Assembly (NCBI GenBank): GCA_946643435.1
Contig: CAMPCD010000009.1
Span: 1 to 37,342 of the forward strand
Direction of reading: 5' to 3'
DNA: 37,342 bases
Source of the DNA: an uncultured bacterium
GTDB lineage: Bacteria; Bacillota_I; Bacilli_A; RF39; UBA660
Shown: piece after piece, positions 25,534 to 33,663 of the stretch
Layout: each line of letters starts with the position of its first letter
Position numbering within the stretch: the first letter of the stretch is position 1
Notes under the pieces: model-generated
What the model was told of the DNA's origin: nothing
Database searches by the model: none
Seen by the model: the letters and a program-made list of their open reading frames with translations, nothing else
Position numbers and translations under genes: made by a program

Positions 25534-25564
25534 ATAAAAAAAGAACCTATCTAAATAGATTCTT
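25534..25564 (-). terminator. Rho-independent terminator of the family 2 glycosyltransferase gene
   Basis: Stem AAGAA-CTAT/ATAG-TTCTT with one mismatch, then TTTTTTATTG on the minus strand. The stop codon is inside. It isolates the LRR-radical SAM cassette from upstream transcription. Confidence 0.75.
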
Positions 25565-26398
25565 TATAAAAGCAATTGTTAATGATAATCCATATAATAC
25601 TTTTAGTATAAACATACTAAAGATATTTCTTTTATTATATGTTTTTTCATAATACATTAATGATTTAATTAAAATCTTATACTTATTTAATTTCTTAATA
25701 GATTTATCAACACTTACTGATAAATTATGTATTACTTGTACATTATTTAATATATATGTATCATATCCTTTATCTTTTAATATATGTCCTAAGATATTTT
25801 CTTCATAATATAAGAATGTACCTTCATCAAAATAATTAATTTCTTTTAATACATCTGCTCTAATCATAAAGAAACAACCTGATACAACATCTACTTTAGA
25901 TAATTTATCTTTATAATGAGATTCATCATATAATCCATAGTTTTTATGAAATCTTTGTTTAGTATTACATATAGTAATTACTTCTCCATAGTAAGTTGGT
26001 AACATCCACCCTCTTTTAATGGTATCAAGTTCAGATATAGTTGGAGCTAATACTTTAATGCTAGCATGCTTATCCATCTCTTTCTTTAAAGCTGTTATAA
26101 CTTCACTTTCAACAATAATATCAGGATTAGATATTATTACATAATCGACTTTATGTTTTTTTAATAAATGTTTAATACCTACATTGTTACCTGCAGAATA
26201 CCCATTATTAGATTTAGATTTAATTACATCTATTTTATTACTATTATATTCTTTTAATAGTTCATAAGAATTATCTGTAGAATGATTATCTACTACAACA
26301 ATACTATCAATAGATCTATATGATTTAATTGTATCTAACATTATTCTAGTTGTCTTATAATCATTATAGTTAAGTACAACCATACCTACCTTACTCAT
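25547..26398 (-). CDS. Family 2 glycosyltransferase, rhamnosyltransferase-like
   Basis: A 283-residue cytoplasmic-face enzyme transferring sugar from a nucleotide donor. The GT-A fold begins VGMVVLNYND; DNHSTDNS (37-44) binds the nucleotide, NNGYSAGNN (64-72) is typical of the WbbL/rhamnosyltransferase branch, and NPD (91-93) replaces the DxD metal motif. SGCFFMIR and a YYEE stretch mark the acceptor side. The last 20 residues are hydrophobic and could lie on the membrane. It is after pgsA but separated from it by a terminator. It probably builds a surface polysaccharide; the donor sugar is not certain. Confidence 0.88.
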   Translation of the reverse strand: MSKVGMVVLNYNDYKTTRIMLDTIKSYRSIDSIVVVDNHSTDNSYELLKEYNSNKIDVIKSKSNNGYSAGNNVGIKHLLKKHKVDYVIISNPDIIVESEVITALKKEMDKHASIKVLAPTISELDTIKRGWMLPTYYGEVITICNTKQRFHKNYGLYDESHYKDKLSKVDVVSGCFFMIRADVLKEINYFDEGTFLYYEENILGHILKDKGYDTYILNNVQVIHNLSVSVDKSIKKLNKYKILIKSLMYYEKTYNKRNIFSMFILKVLYGLSLTIAFIKNLFR

Positions 26399-26411
26399 TT
26401 ATATCACCCTT

Positions 26412-26438
26412 TAAAAAAAGACAAGTATTACTTGTCTT
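26412..26438 (-). terminator. Rho-independent terminator of pgsA
   Basis: Perfect stem AAGACAAGTA/TACTTGTCTT followed by seven T on the minus strand. The pgsA stop codon is at the tip of the hairpin. Confidence 0.9.
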
Positions 26439-27021
26439 TAAATGCATCTTTATTTACAAGATAATATTGAATACCACTTATAATTGATAAGATTGTTGCA
26501 ATATATAATAATCCATTAGCAACATCAATGTTAATTAATTCAAATGGAATATTATAGAAGAATGTTAAAGTTAAACCTGACATCATACAAATAGTTTTAA
26601 GTTTTCCTAAAACTGATGCACCAACTGCTTTACCTTTAGATCCGGCAACCATCTTAATTGAATCAACAAATATATCTCTTGTAACAATAATAACAGGAAT
26701 AGCTGATGTAATAGTTCCATTACAAGCTAATGCAATTAAAACACCATTAACTAATACTTTATCAGCTATAGCATCCATAACTTTACCAAAATCAGTAACT
26801 AAGTTTCTAGATCTTGCTATATATCCATCTAGTGAATCTGTTAAGGAAGCAACTAAGAATATACCTCCACTTATTAAATATTTTAAACTCATATTAATAT
26901 GTCCAAATACTAAATATGATGGAAATGAAACTCCACATAAATCAAATGGAAATATTAATAATACTAATAATACAATTGATAAGAAAATTCTGCACATTGT
27001 TATTTTATTTGGTAAATTCAT
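26428..27021 (-). CDS. pgsA: CDP-diacylglycerol-glycerol-3-phosphate 3-phosphatidyltransferase
   Basis: Integral membrane enzyme making phosphatidylglycerol phosphate from CDP-diacylglycerol, the committed step to phosphatidylglycerol and cardiolipin. The CDP-alcohol phosphatidyltransferase signature is complete: Asp 62, Asp 65, Gly 66, Ala 69, Arg 70, Gly 79, Asp 83 and Asp 87. At 197 residues with about six helices it has the normal length. The ATG at 27021 overlaps the end of the RodZ-like gene by 17 bases. The rodZ-like/pgsA order is the one seen in Bacillus (ymfM-pgsA), but cinA and recA do not follow here; a terminator does. Confidence 0.95.
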   Translation of the reverse strand: MNLPNKITMCRIFLSIVLLVLLIFPFDLCGVSFPSYLVFGHINMSLKYLISGGIFLVASLTDSLDGYIARSRNLVTDFGKVMDAIADKVLVNGVLIALACNGTITSAIPVIIVTRDIFVDSIKMVAGSKGKAVGASVLGKLKTICMMSGLTLTFFYNIPFELINIDVANGLLYIATILSIISGIQYYLVNKDAFKDK

Positions 27022-27511
27022 ATTCTACTCCTCCGTCGTAATAACTAATTACATTTGTTCTATTATTTCTAAAAGTTATTTGAGATATACTCCAAACAAC
27101 TATAATAATCACTAATAACACTATAATAATACCTGCTATGATATAAGGTAGAGTTCTTTCTTTAGGATAGAATCTAGTATAAGGTGAAGCTATTCTAGTT
27201 TCATCTTCAACTTTTTCTTCCTTCTCAAGTTCAATCATCTCTTTTTCAATATCATCTAACTTGATCTTAGAAGTATAATCAAACATATACTCATTAAAAT
27301 TCTCTACTACTTCATTTAAGTCTAAACCTAAATACTTAGCATATTCTAGTATTTTTTGCTTCAGCTCATAGATATCATCAAAGGCTCCAAATGCACAAGC
27401 TTCTATTTGTTCTAATTCAAGAACAGGAATATTCAAATCATTACTTGCTTCTTCTATGGAGACACCAGATGCTTCTCTAGTATTCTTGAAAGCTTCTCCT
27501 GTTGAAAACAT
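27005..27511 (-). CDS. RodZ-like helix-turn-helix membrane protein (YmfM family)
   Basis: A 168-residue protein. The N-terminal 75 residues are an Xre/RodZ-type helix-turn-helix (GEAFKNTREASGVSIEEAS...). A Glu/Lys-rich linker follows, then one membrane helix (about 118-140, PYIIAGIIIVLLVIII), and a short outer tail of about 28 residues. RodZ links the MreB cytoskeleton to the membrane and wall synthesis; the short outer part matches the smaller Bacillota forms. The position right before pgsA supports the family. The start ATG at 27511 lies 35 bases after the RNase P RNA with no terminator between, so it may share that transcript. Confidence 0.85.
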   Translation of the reverse strand: MFSTGEAFKNTREASGVSIEEASNDLNIPVLELEQIEACAFGAFDDIYELKQKILEYAKYLGLDLNEVVENFNEYMFDYTSKIKLDDIEKEMIELEKEEKVEDETRIASPYTRFYPKERTLPYIIAGIIIVLLVIIIVVWSISQITFRNNRTNVISYYDGGVEYEFTK

Positions 27512-27545
27512 GAGAAATCACATCCCTTTTTTATAAAAGAATAAA

Positions 27546-27888
27546 TTATCTTTATAAGCCATGTTCTGTAACCTATTACTAGGCGATAAACATTTATCTA
27601 ACACTTACGTGTTCCTTTGGTCCCTTATCATTCGTTCCCAAAGACTCTCCTACCAAATTTGGATTTCTATCTCGCGGGGTTTACCACGTTCCACCCGATT
27701 AGTTTCCCAATCGACTCGTCTCTTTGGCACTTTTATAGCTATTCTAACCATTTAAGGTTATTTCGCAGCCGTTAGCTTACGCTACCTAGGGTTATTTATT
27801 CCCCTAGCACGAACACTACACTCATCACAGAGTGTGATAGCATGGACTTTCCTCACCAAGTTAAACTTAGCGCGTTTATCAAAGATAA
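27546..27888 (-). ncRNA. rnpB: RNase P RNA, B type
   Basis: Catalytic RNA of RNase P, which trims the 5' ends of tRNA precursors. The universal P4 element GAGGAAAGTCCATGCT is at about 27840..27855, GTAAACCCCGCGAG near 27675..27690, and the closing ACAGAACATGGCTTAT near 27553..27570. The 5' TTATCTTTGATAA and 3' TTATAAAGATAA ends pair to make helix P1, which sets the ends. The AAATTTGGTAGG segment is like the Bacillus B type. The RNA starts on the base after the gpsB stop codon, so its promoter must lie in gpsB or it is cut from a longer transcript. The gpsB-rnpB order is the one found in Bacillus. Confidence 0.96.
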
Positions 27889-28224
27889 CTATTCACTTTT
27901 ACCATATACTGCTTTTTCTAAGTTTGATATTCTTTTTAGTAAATCTACATTATTGAAATTAGGTTTACTAGTACCACCACCATCTTGAGCTGTATCAATA
28001 ATGGCTCTCAAACGACGACATTCAGTTTTTAGTTTAGCATTATCAGAAGACAATTCTCTATTCTCAATTTGTAATTTCTTAATGATATTAGTAAATTCAG
28101 AATAATCTCTAATAACCATGTCTAAAAATTGATCAACTTCTTTAGGTCTATAACCTTCAGCGTCTATTTTAAACTCTTTATTATATATTTCTTGTGGAGT
28201 TAAAAATAACTTTTCATTATACAT
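27889..28224 (-). CDS. gpsB: Cell division regulator GpsB (DivIVA family)
   Basis: A 111-residue coiled-coil protein that binds membrane and penicillin-binding proteins and coordinates division and elongation. The N-terminal membrane-binding segment has LTPQEIYNKEF and the DivIVA-type GYRPKEVDQFLD (28-39). A coiled coil runs from about 35 to 75, with a Gly-rich linker (QDGGGTS) and a C-terminal helix, the GpsB trimerisation part (VDLLKRISNLEKAVYG). Length and layout match GpsB rather than the longer DivIVA, and so does the adjacent rnpB gene. Its stop codon directly borders rnpB. Confidence 0.93.
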   Translation of the reverse strand: MYNEKLFLTPQEIYNKEFKIDAEGYRPKEVDQFLDMVIRDYSEFTNIIKKLQIENRELSSDNAKLKTECRRLRAIIDTAQDGGGTSKPNFNNVDLLKRISNLEKAVYGKSE

Positions 28225-28288
28225 TTTATCGCCCTTCTTACTTTCTTTATTTTACTATTTTTATAATATATAGTCAATGAGGGTAAGA

Positions 28289-29986
28289 CTATATTACTTG
28301 GAAGTATTTTAATATTACCTCAGCTAAAGCCTCACCAATTTCTTGTTGATTTTCTTTTAACCACTTAGCATCTAACATATCATCATGGTGGGCTAATTCA
28401 ATTAATAATCCAAATCTTACAAGGTTATCATTAGCTTCTCCTAAGTTACCTAATGAGTATTTAACACCTCTATCATAGTTTTCTCTATCTTTATATGGAT
28501 ACATTTCAACCATCTTTTCTTGTAATAAAGATGCTATAGAATAAGTATCAGATAATTCATTATCAATCCATGTTTCTATTCCATATGAAGTATGATCAAC
28601 AGAAGCATTTGAATGAATAGCAAATTTTAAATCTACTCCTAGATAATTAGCATCCCTATTCCATTGATTTATTCCACCTTCAGGATTATTTCTATATACT
28701 TTAACATTATCATATTGTTTTAGTTTAGCTATTACATAATCAGCTACTTTATTCATCTCATATTTTTCAGTAGTAAATCCTACTTCTTGAACACCTAGAT
28801 TTCTTCCTTGGTTAGATGGAGATATATAGAACTTAAATTGAGTTTGCTCACTTACATTAAGATTATATGTAGTAACAACAGCATCACTTCTTAAGTTTTC
28901 CTTAGCTGTTACTTTTAATACACATGAATCAGTTATTAATATAGGTTCTTCATAAGGTATACCATTTGTAGTTGGATCATCACCATTTAATGTATAATAA
29001 ATCTTAGCTCCTTCTGGTTGTTTTAACTCTAGTTTAGTATTCTTCTTTATTGCTTTAGGATTAACATTTATATATACAGGTTTTAGTTTTGGTAATCCTA
29101 CTAAATCGAATGTTACATCTGTAGTTTTCTTATAATCTTTATATACACCTTCAACTTCAATTCTATACTGTTTATCACTTTCAAATAGTGATCTAGATAA
29201 TACTATCTTTTTCTTAGTTGTTTCGGAAGTATTAATTAATGTTTTATCATTATAAATATTTATATTATAGTGTTCAGCATTTTCTCCACCATGGAAGATT
29301 AATACAACATCATTAAATAATACTGATGTATTACTTACAGGTGTTTCGATATATATATCTTTAATAGGATTCATATCATTAAATAAAGATAAATTATCTA
29401 CAACTACACCATCACATAAAAGTTGTATAGATAATTCTATTTGTTTATCTTTATATAAGTCTAAAGGTATTAAGTATTCATTAGTTTTAATATGATCATT
29501 TAATAATACCTTACCCTCATTTGAAATATTAATATAGTAATCTTTATTGGATAAAGATCCATTTATATTTATCTTATATTCTTGATTGTTTAATAATAGA
29601 TTACTTTTATCAAAAGTAGGATATTCATATACAAATTCATATGATGATTTAGCTGGCATGTAATTATTAGCATTATCATAGGCATAAACCATGAAAGAAT
29701 ATGTTGTATTATATTTTAAATTATCAACAATAAATCTATTATAAGTATCATGAGTATCAAAGAAATATATTAGATTAGCTTCATTATCAATAAGTTCAAC
29801 CTTATAGTATTTTGCTGCCTTAACTTCATCAAACTCTAATTCAAAGGTATTATAAATATTATTAACATATTTTATATTAAATCCAATAAGTACAGTATTA
29901 GATTTCATCAGAAAGAAAACACTAACGAATGTTAGTGCTATGAATATTACAATAATTAATAATAATTCCTTAATTATCTTCTTCAT
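28289..29986 (-). CDS. Secreted N-acetylmuramoyl-L-alanine amidase with FN3-like and chitobiase-like domains
   Basis: A 565-residue protein with an N-terminal anchor/signal helix (about 7-30). Several beta domains of fibronectin-like type fill 35-300. A chitobiase/hexosaminidase C-terminal-type repeat (about 305-380, with YYTLNGDDPT) is followed by an Amidase_3 domain (385-565). That domain shows AIHSNAS (His about 458) and LIELAHHDD (Glu about 530), which are zinc/catalytic positions. The first zinc His, normally in DxGHGG, is replaced by a SPSNQ stretch, as in a known variant branch of the family. It should cut peptide stems from peptidoglycan outside the cell. It ends without a clear terminator before gpsB. 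Confidence 0.85.
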   Translation of the reverse strand: MKKIIKELLLIIVIFIALTFVSVFFLMKSNTVLIGFNIKYVNNIYNTFELEFDEVKAAKYYKVELIDNEANLIYFFDTHDTYNRFIVDNLKYNTTYSFMVYAYDNANNYMPAKSSYEFVYEYPTFDKSNLLLNNQEYKININGSLSNKDYYINISNEGKVLLNDHIKTNEYLIPLDLYKDKQIELSIQLLCDGVVVDNLSLFNDMNPIKDIYIETPVSNTSVLFNDVVLIFHGGENAEHYNINIYNDKTLINTSETTKKKIVLSRSLFESDKQYRIEVEGVYKDYKKTTDVTFDLVGLPKLKPVYINVNPKAIKKNTKLELKQPEGAKIYYTLNGDDPTTNGIPYEEPILITDSCVLKVTAKENLRSDAVVTTYNLNVSEQTQFKFYISPSNQGRNLGVQEVGFTTEKYEMNKVADYVIAKLKQYDNVKVYRNNPEGGINQWNRDANYLGVDLKFAIHSNASVDHTSYGIETWIDNELSDTYSIASLLQEKMVEMYPYKDRENYDRGVKYSLGNLGEANDNLVRFGLLIELAHHDDMLDAKWLKENQQEIGEALAEVILKYFQVI

Positions 29987-30042
29987 AATACCCTCTTATT
30001 CTACATAATATTATACATTATTACATAGAATTATTAAAGGTA

Positions 30043-30504
30043 TTATCTACTCTTACGAGTAAAATCTAATAGTTTATTCTTATTTGTTTTAGGCAATTTT
30101 ACTTTCTTAATTGCTCTTGCTTCTTTACATGAAGTTATTTTATATTGTTCACTTTTATAAGCAACACTTAAGCTATGAAATTGCATAAGTTTCTTAGCTT
30201 CTCTCTTTTTTTCTCTTAAATGATCTAATTCAACTGAAGATGCACTTAATAGTTCTTCAAACTCTTCATTAGATAATCCTTTTATTTCATCATAGTCAGC
30301 TATACAAGTAGCTTTCTTAATTAATTCTATTTCTTCTTCATCAGTAAAAACAAAAAACTTATTTTTATTATGTTCAGTCATATGAATAACATCATATAAT
30401 GATTTAACATATACTGATTTAGGAATAGTAAACCCACTATCGGAAATTAAGAAGCTCAAATCCTTTAATTGAACATATGCTTTACCATCTTTTATTATTT
30501 TCAT
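30043..30504 (-). CDS. Hypothetical protein, 153 residues
   Basis: I do not recognise it. The protein is soluble and highly charged. A short beta-like N-terminus (MKIIKDGKAYVQLKDLSFLI) is followed by an acidic middle (NEEFEELL), a Lys/Glu-rich helix near DHLREKKREAKKLM, and a very basic end (KKVKLPKTNKNK). No signal peptide and only two Cys. The basic tail could bind nucleic acid, but nothing proves it. The ATG at 30504 is chosen over a TTG at 30525, because the ribosome site AAAGGGG lies between them. It stands alone between the SSB terminator and the amidase gene. Confidence 0.7.
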   Translation of the reverse strand: MKIIKDGKAYVQLKDLSFLISDSGFTIPKSVYVKSLYDVIHMTEHNKNKFFVFTDEEEIELIKKATCIADYDEIKGLSNEEFEELLSASSVELDHLREKKREAKKLMQFHSLSVAYKSEQYKITSCKEARAIKKVKLPKTNKNKLLDFTRKSR

Positions 30505-30555
30505 AGCTTTCAGCCCCTTTCGCAATTACACCATATTATACAACATTTACCCACG

Positions 30556-30591
30556 AAATAAAAACAAAATAGAGGCTTTTTTGCCTCTATT
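30556..30591 (-). terminator. Rho-independent terminator after ssb
   Basis: Stem AATAGAGGC/GCCTCTATT, A-rich loop, then TTGTTTTTATTT on the minus strand. Confidence 0.85.
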
Positions 30592-30661
30592 TAAAAAGTT
30601 AGTGGTTAATGTAATATGACTAATTTGTTTTAAGATTAAATTTTATAAATATGTTGCCTTT

Positions 30662-31060
30662 TTATTCTTCTACTTCTTCTCCTTCCTCAAGTTCATTTTC
30701 AAGTTCTTTGTCAAAAGATTGGGTGTCTTTTATGTTTTTGCTAGCAGATGATAAGAATGATATTTTGTCTGCTATTATTTCAGTTACGTATTTTAATTCG
30801 CCTTCTTCATTTTCATATGATCTAGTTTGTATTCTTCCTTTAATACCAACTAAATCACCTTTATTGCAATATTCAGCTGTGTGTGTAGCTAATACATTCC
30901 ATAGAATGACTCTTAAATAATCAACTTCATATATTCCATCGTCATTCTTGAAACTTCTTTGAACTGCTAAGTTAATTGTAAGTTTTTCTTTTCCGTCTTC
31001 ATAGGTTTTCATTTCGGGTGTGTTAGTAAGTCTACCTATCAAATAAACTATATTGTGCAT
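30662..31060 (-). CDS. ssb: Single-stranded DNA-binding protein
   Basis: A 132-residue OB-fold protein that coats single-stranded DNA. The fold starts NIVYLIGRLTNTPEMK, with FKNDDGIYEVDYLRVILW and GDLVGIKGRIQTRSYENEEG, all typical of bacterial SSB (residues 3-105). The tail is acidic (ELENELEEGEEVEE) but lacks the usual final DDDIPF-type tip that recruits partner proteins. It is not next to rpsF/rpsR, so it may be an accessory SSB with the main copy elsewhere. The ribosome site AAAGGAGGT is perfect and a leader of about 80 bases precedes it. Confidence 0.9.
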   Translation of the reverse strand: MHNIVYLIGRLTNTPEMKTYEDGKEKLTINLAVQRSFKNDDGIYEVDYLRVILWNVLATHTAEYCNKGDLVGIKGRIQTRSYENEEGELKYVTEIIADKISFLSSASKNIKDTQSFDKELENELEEGEEVEE

Positions 31061-31144
31061 TCTTTTACCTCCTTTCTGGTTACAAATTTAACACAAGAAA
31101 AAGGTAAAAAACAAAGCGCAGATTTTAAATATTTGAGCATATTA

Positions 31145-31174
31145 TTTATAACAATTTTAAACAATTTGAACCAA
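31145..31174 (-). promoter_or_regulatory. Possible promoter of ssb
   Basis: Minus strand TTGGTT, 18-base spacer, TATAAA, giving a leader of about 80 bases. Other AT-rich options exist nearby. Confidence 0.35.
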
Positions 31175-31202
31175 TTATCTTCTAATTATAATTATTTGGT
31201 AA

Positions 31203-31238
31203 TAAAAAAATATGCAAATTTTGTTTTTTTGCATATTT
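31203..31238 (-). terminator. Rho-independent terminator of the DUF2207 protein gene
   Basis: Perfect 11-base stem AAATATGCAAA/TTTGCATATTT followed by TTTTATT on the minus strand. Confidence 0.85.
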
Positions 31239-31251
31239 TAATTTTTTTTAA

Positions 31252-32880
31252 TTATCTTTGAATTTGACTAACTATTTGATCTATTTCTTGGTTTAAAGAA
31301 GAAATATCAGTTAAATTATTCTTATTAATTAATTTATATTTATCATTAGCTTTAGAATAGAATCCACGATATATAAATCTTACATTTTCTAAGTCTAATA
31401 ATTTTTGAGCATATACATTATTAGGGTTCTTTCTTAATATTTCTTTAGCAACTTGTTCACCAATACCTAATACTTCTGCATTAATTAAAAGATTCTTGTA
31501 TGTTTTCTCAGTTAAGGCATCTTCTCTAGGTACTTGATTGAAGTTAAGTAAATATTTCTTTAAACCTTGTAATCTAATAGCTTCAGTTACTATTTGATTT
31601 TGTAACTCTAAATGCATTTTACCCATCTTACTAACTCTTTTTACTGATCCAGCCATGATTTCATCAGTTAAAACATTAGATACACCCATGTTATACCAAG
31701 TCATAACTCTTAAATAATGTGAAGATGAGAATCTATCTAATTTAGTTCCATCAATTATATTATGAGTACTTGATTCTCTTAACATTGAATAGATATCTCT
31801 ATCTAATTGATAATCTTCATTTACTGAATCATAGTTTAATCTTATAAATGGTTTAGCATCTTTAGGGAATACATCAATTACTCCTTTATATATCCAACTT
31901 AATATTATACCTCCAACTAAATCAGATCTATTTCTAGCTATTTTAAAATAACTAGCTAAGAATGATACTTTATATAGATTTAGAATAGGTACATCTTTAT
32001 AATAATCCACTTCATCTAATTTAGGTATTTCTTGATTATTTACTACATCTATTCCAGCAAAGTCTCCACCACTTTTTTTATTAGCGATTACTTTAGCTAA
32101 TACTATAATTCCTATAGTTAATATTATTACTACACCTATAATTATAAATGTTCTAATAGATGTCATGTTTAATATATATGTTACATATGAATTTTCATTA
32201 CGAGCTTTTTCATATATTTCTTCAAATGTTGCATCCTTTTCAACAACATTATCAAATGTTAAATCAGTAAACTTAGTAAATAATCTAACTAATGATTTAT
32301 TATCATAGGTGAAAGTATTCATGATTATATTACCATCAGTAATACTTAATGCTAAATCTTTACCTATACCAAATAATGCTGTATTTGTTTCCATGAATGG
32401 ATTATCAGATTTAATAGTTATTAACACTGAATCTATTTTCATAGAATAATTAATACCTACAAAAGTAAAATCTAAACCATATACATCATTCTTATATTTT
32501 TTAATCATACCTTTAACATCATAAGTTATTGTATATGTATCATCTTTATATGTATCTAATACAACCTTCAATGATTTATACTTTGGATGAGTAACTAAAG
32601 TATAAGTCTTTCTATCATCTTTATTTAGTTTCTTAACATTAGTATATTCAGTACCATTCTTATTAACTATCTTAATATTAGATATTTCAATATCTGATGC
32701 ATTGAAGAAGTCTTTTTGGAAATAAGTATCTCGTTGACTAGATACATCCCACTTTTCAACAACAGATGCTGTTCCATCAGAATGTAATGTTACATCAATA
32801 GTATCCTTCTTTATTTGAGAAGCATATACATTAAAAGGAATAAGAATAATAAGTAATAATAAATACTTTAATCTTTTCAT
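31252..32880 (-). CDS. DUF2207 family membrane protein
   Basis: A 542-residue protein. A signal peptide (1-20, ending NVYA) is followed by an outside beta domain of about 210 residues with the DUF2207 pattern (IDVTLHSDGTASVVEKWDV at 28-46). One membrane helix lies at about 243-265, and a cytoplasmic domain of about 275 residues, partly helical, completes it. Family members are common in Bacillota and have no firm function. Its ATG is two bases after the stop of the prepilin peptidase gene with GGAGTG as ribosome site, so it belongs to the same transcript. The link to the pilus proteins is by position only. Confidence 0.83.
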   Translation of the reverse strand: MKRLKYLLLLIILIPFNVYASQIKKDTIDVTLHSDGTASVVEKWDVSSQRDTYFQKDFFNASDIEISNIKIVNKNGTEYTNVKKLNKDDRKTYTLVTHPKYKSLKVVLDTYKDDTYTITYDVKGMIKKYKNDVYGLDFTFVGINYSMKIDSVLITIKSDNPFMETNTALFGIGKDLALSITDGNIIMNTFTYDNKSLVRLFTKFTDLTFDNVVEKDATFEEIYEKARNENSYVTYILNMTSIRTFIIIGVVIILTIGIIVLAKVIANKKSGGDFAGIDVVNNQEIPKLDEVDYYKDVPILNLYKVSFLASYFKIARNRSDLVGGIILSWIYKGVIDVFPKDAKPFIRLNYDSVNEDYQLDRDIYSMLRESSTHNIIDGTKLDRFSSSHYLRVMTWYNMGVSNVLTDEIMAGSVKRVSKMGKMHLELQNQIVTEAIRLQGLKKYLLNFNQVPREDALTEKTYKNLLINAEVLGIGEQVAKEILRKNPNNVYAQKLLDLENVRFIYRGFYSKANDKYKLINKNNLTDISSLNQEIDQIVSQIQR

Positions 32881-32882
32881 AA

Positions 32883-33647
32883 TTACACTCCAATCAATAC
32901 TTGTAATATCATATTAAACCATGAAGGTATAGTATAAATTACATATAAACTTATCATAAGGAAAGGTCCAAATGGCATAAGCGCTTCCTTCTTAAAATGT
33001 TTTGATATTATTCCATATGGTAATGCTATTAAAGCACCAAGGAATAAATAAACTAATCCTAATTTAAATCCTAGTAATAATCCAGCTAAGAAGGATAGTT
33101 TAACATCTCCCCAACCTAATGATTCTTGTTTAAATACTTTATCTCCTAATAATTTAATAATTAGTAATACTATAAATAAAACTACTCCTCTTATTAACGA
33201 AGATAATATAAGTTCAAAACCACCTATAAAATATAATACTACAATAGATAAGATAATTGATGGTATTAATACTTCATCTAATATTATTAAGTATTTAAAA
33301 TCAGATATAAACACTGTAACCATTAAAGAACTTAATATTATCATAATAAGAGTTTGATAAGAAAACTCATAAATATAAAAAGAAAAAGCAAACAATATAC
33401 CTGTTACTACTTCAGTAACTAAGTACTCATATGAAAGCTTAATCTTACACTTTCTACATTTACCACCTTGTATTATAAAAGAAAAAACTGGTATTAATTC
33501 ATACCAGGTTAATCTATGATTGCAATTTTCACAATGGGAACCTGGTTTTATTATTGATTCATTCTTAGATAGTCTATTAGCTATACAAGCATAAAATGAT
33601 CCAAAGAATGTACCAACTATAAATAATAATAGTAGCATAATAACCAT
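32883..33647 (-). CDS. Prepilin leader peptidase/N-methyltransferase (A24 family)
   Basis: A 254-residue integral membrane aspartyl protease that cuts and methylates type IV prepilins or pseudopilins. It has the zinc-type Cys quartet CENC...CRKC (about residues 35-65), a catalytic Asp in SDFKYLIILDE and the second in GWGDVKL, plus about seven helices. The ATG at 33647 is chosen because GGGAGGGG lies six bases before it; the longer frame back to 33710 would read into the end of the preceding gene. It is downstream of the type II secretion F protein, its natural partner. The prepilin itself is not in this window. Confidence 0.92.
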   Translation of the reverse strand: MVIMLLLLFIVGTFFGSFYACIANRLSKNESIIKPGSHCENCNHRLTWYELIPVFSFIIQGGKCRKCKIKLSYEYLVTEVVTGILFAFSFYIYEFSYQTLIMIILSSLMVTVFISDFKYLIILDEVLIPSIILSIVVLYFIGGFELILSSLIRGVVLFIVLLIIKLLGDKVFKQESLGWGDVKLSFLAGLLLGFKLGLVYLFLGALIALPYGIISKHFKKEALMPFGPFLMISLYVIYTIPSWFNMILQVLIGV

Positions 33648-33663
33648 GATGTCCCCTCCCAAA

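Noticed and set aside
27561-27755. Plus-strand reading frame of 64 codons
   Set aside because: It lies within RNase P RNA on the other strand and has no ribosome site; it is a shadow.
31160-31180. GGTTCAAATT on the minus strand resembling a tRNA T-loop
   Set aside because: No acceptor or anticodon stem around it. I saw no tRNA anywhere in the window.
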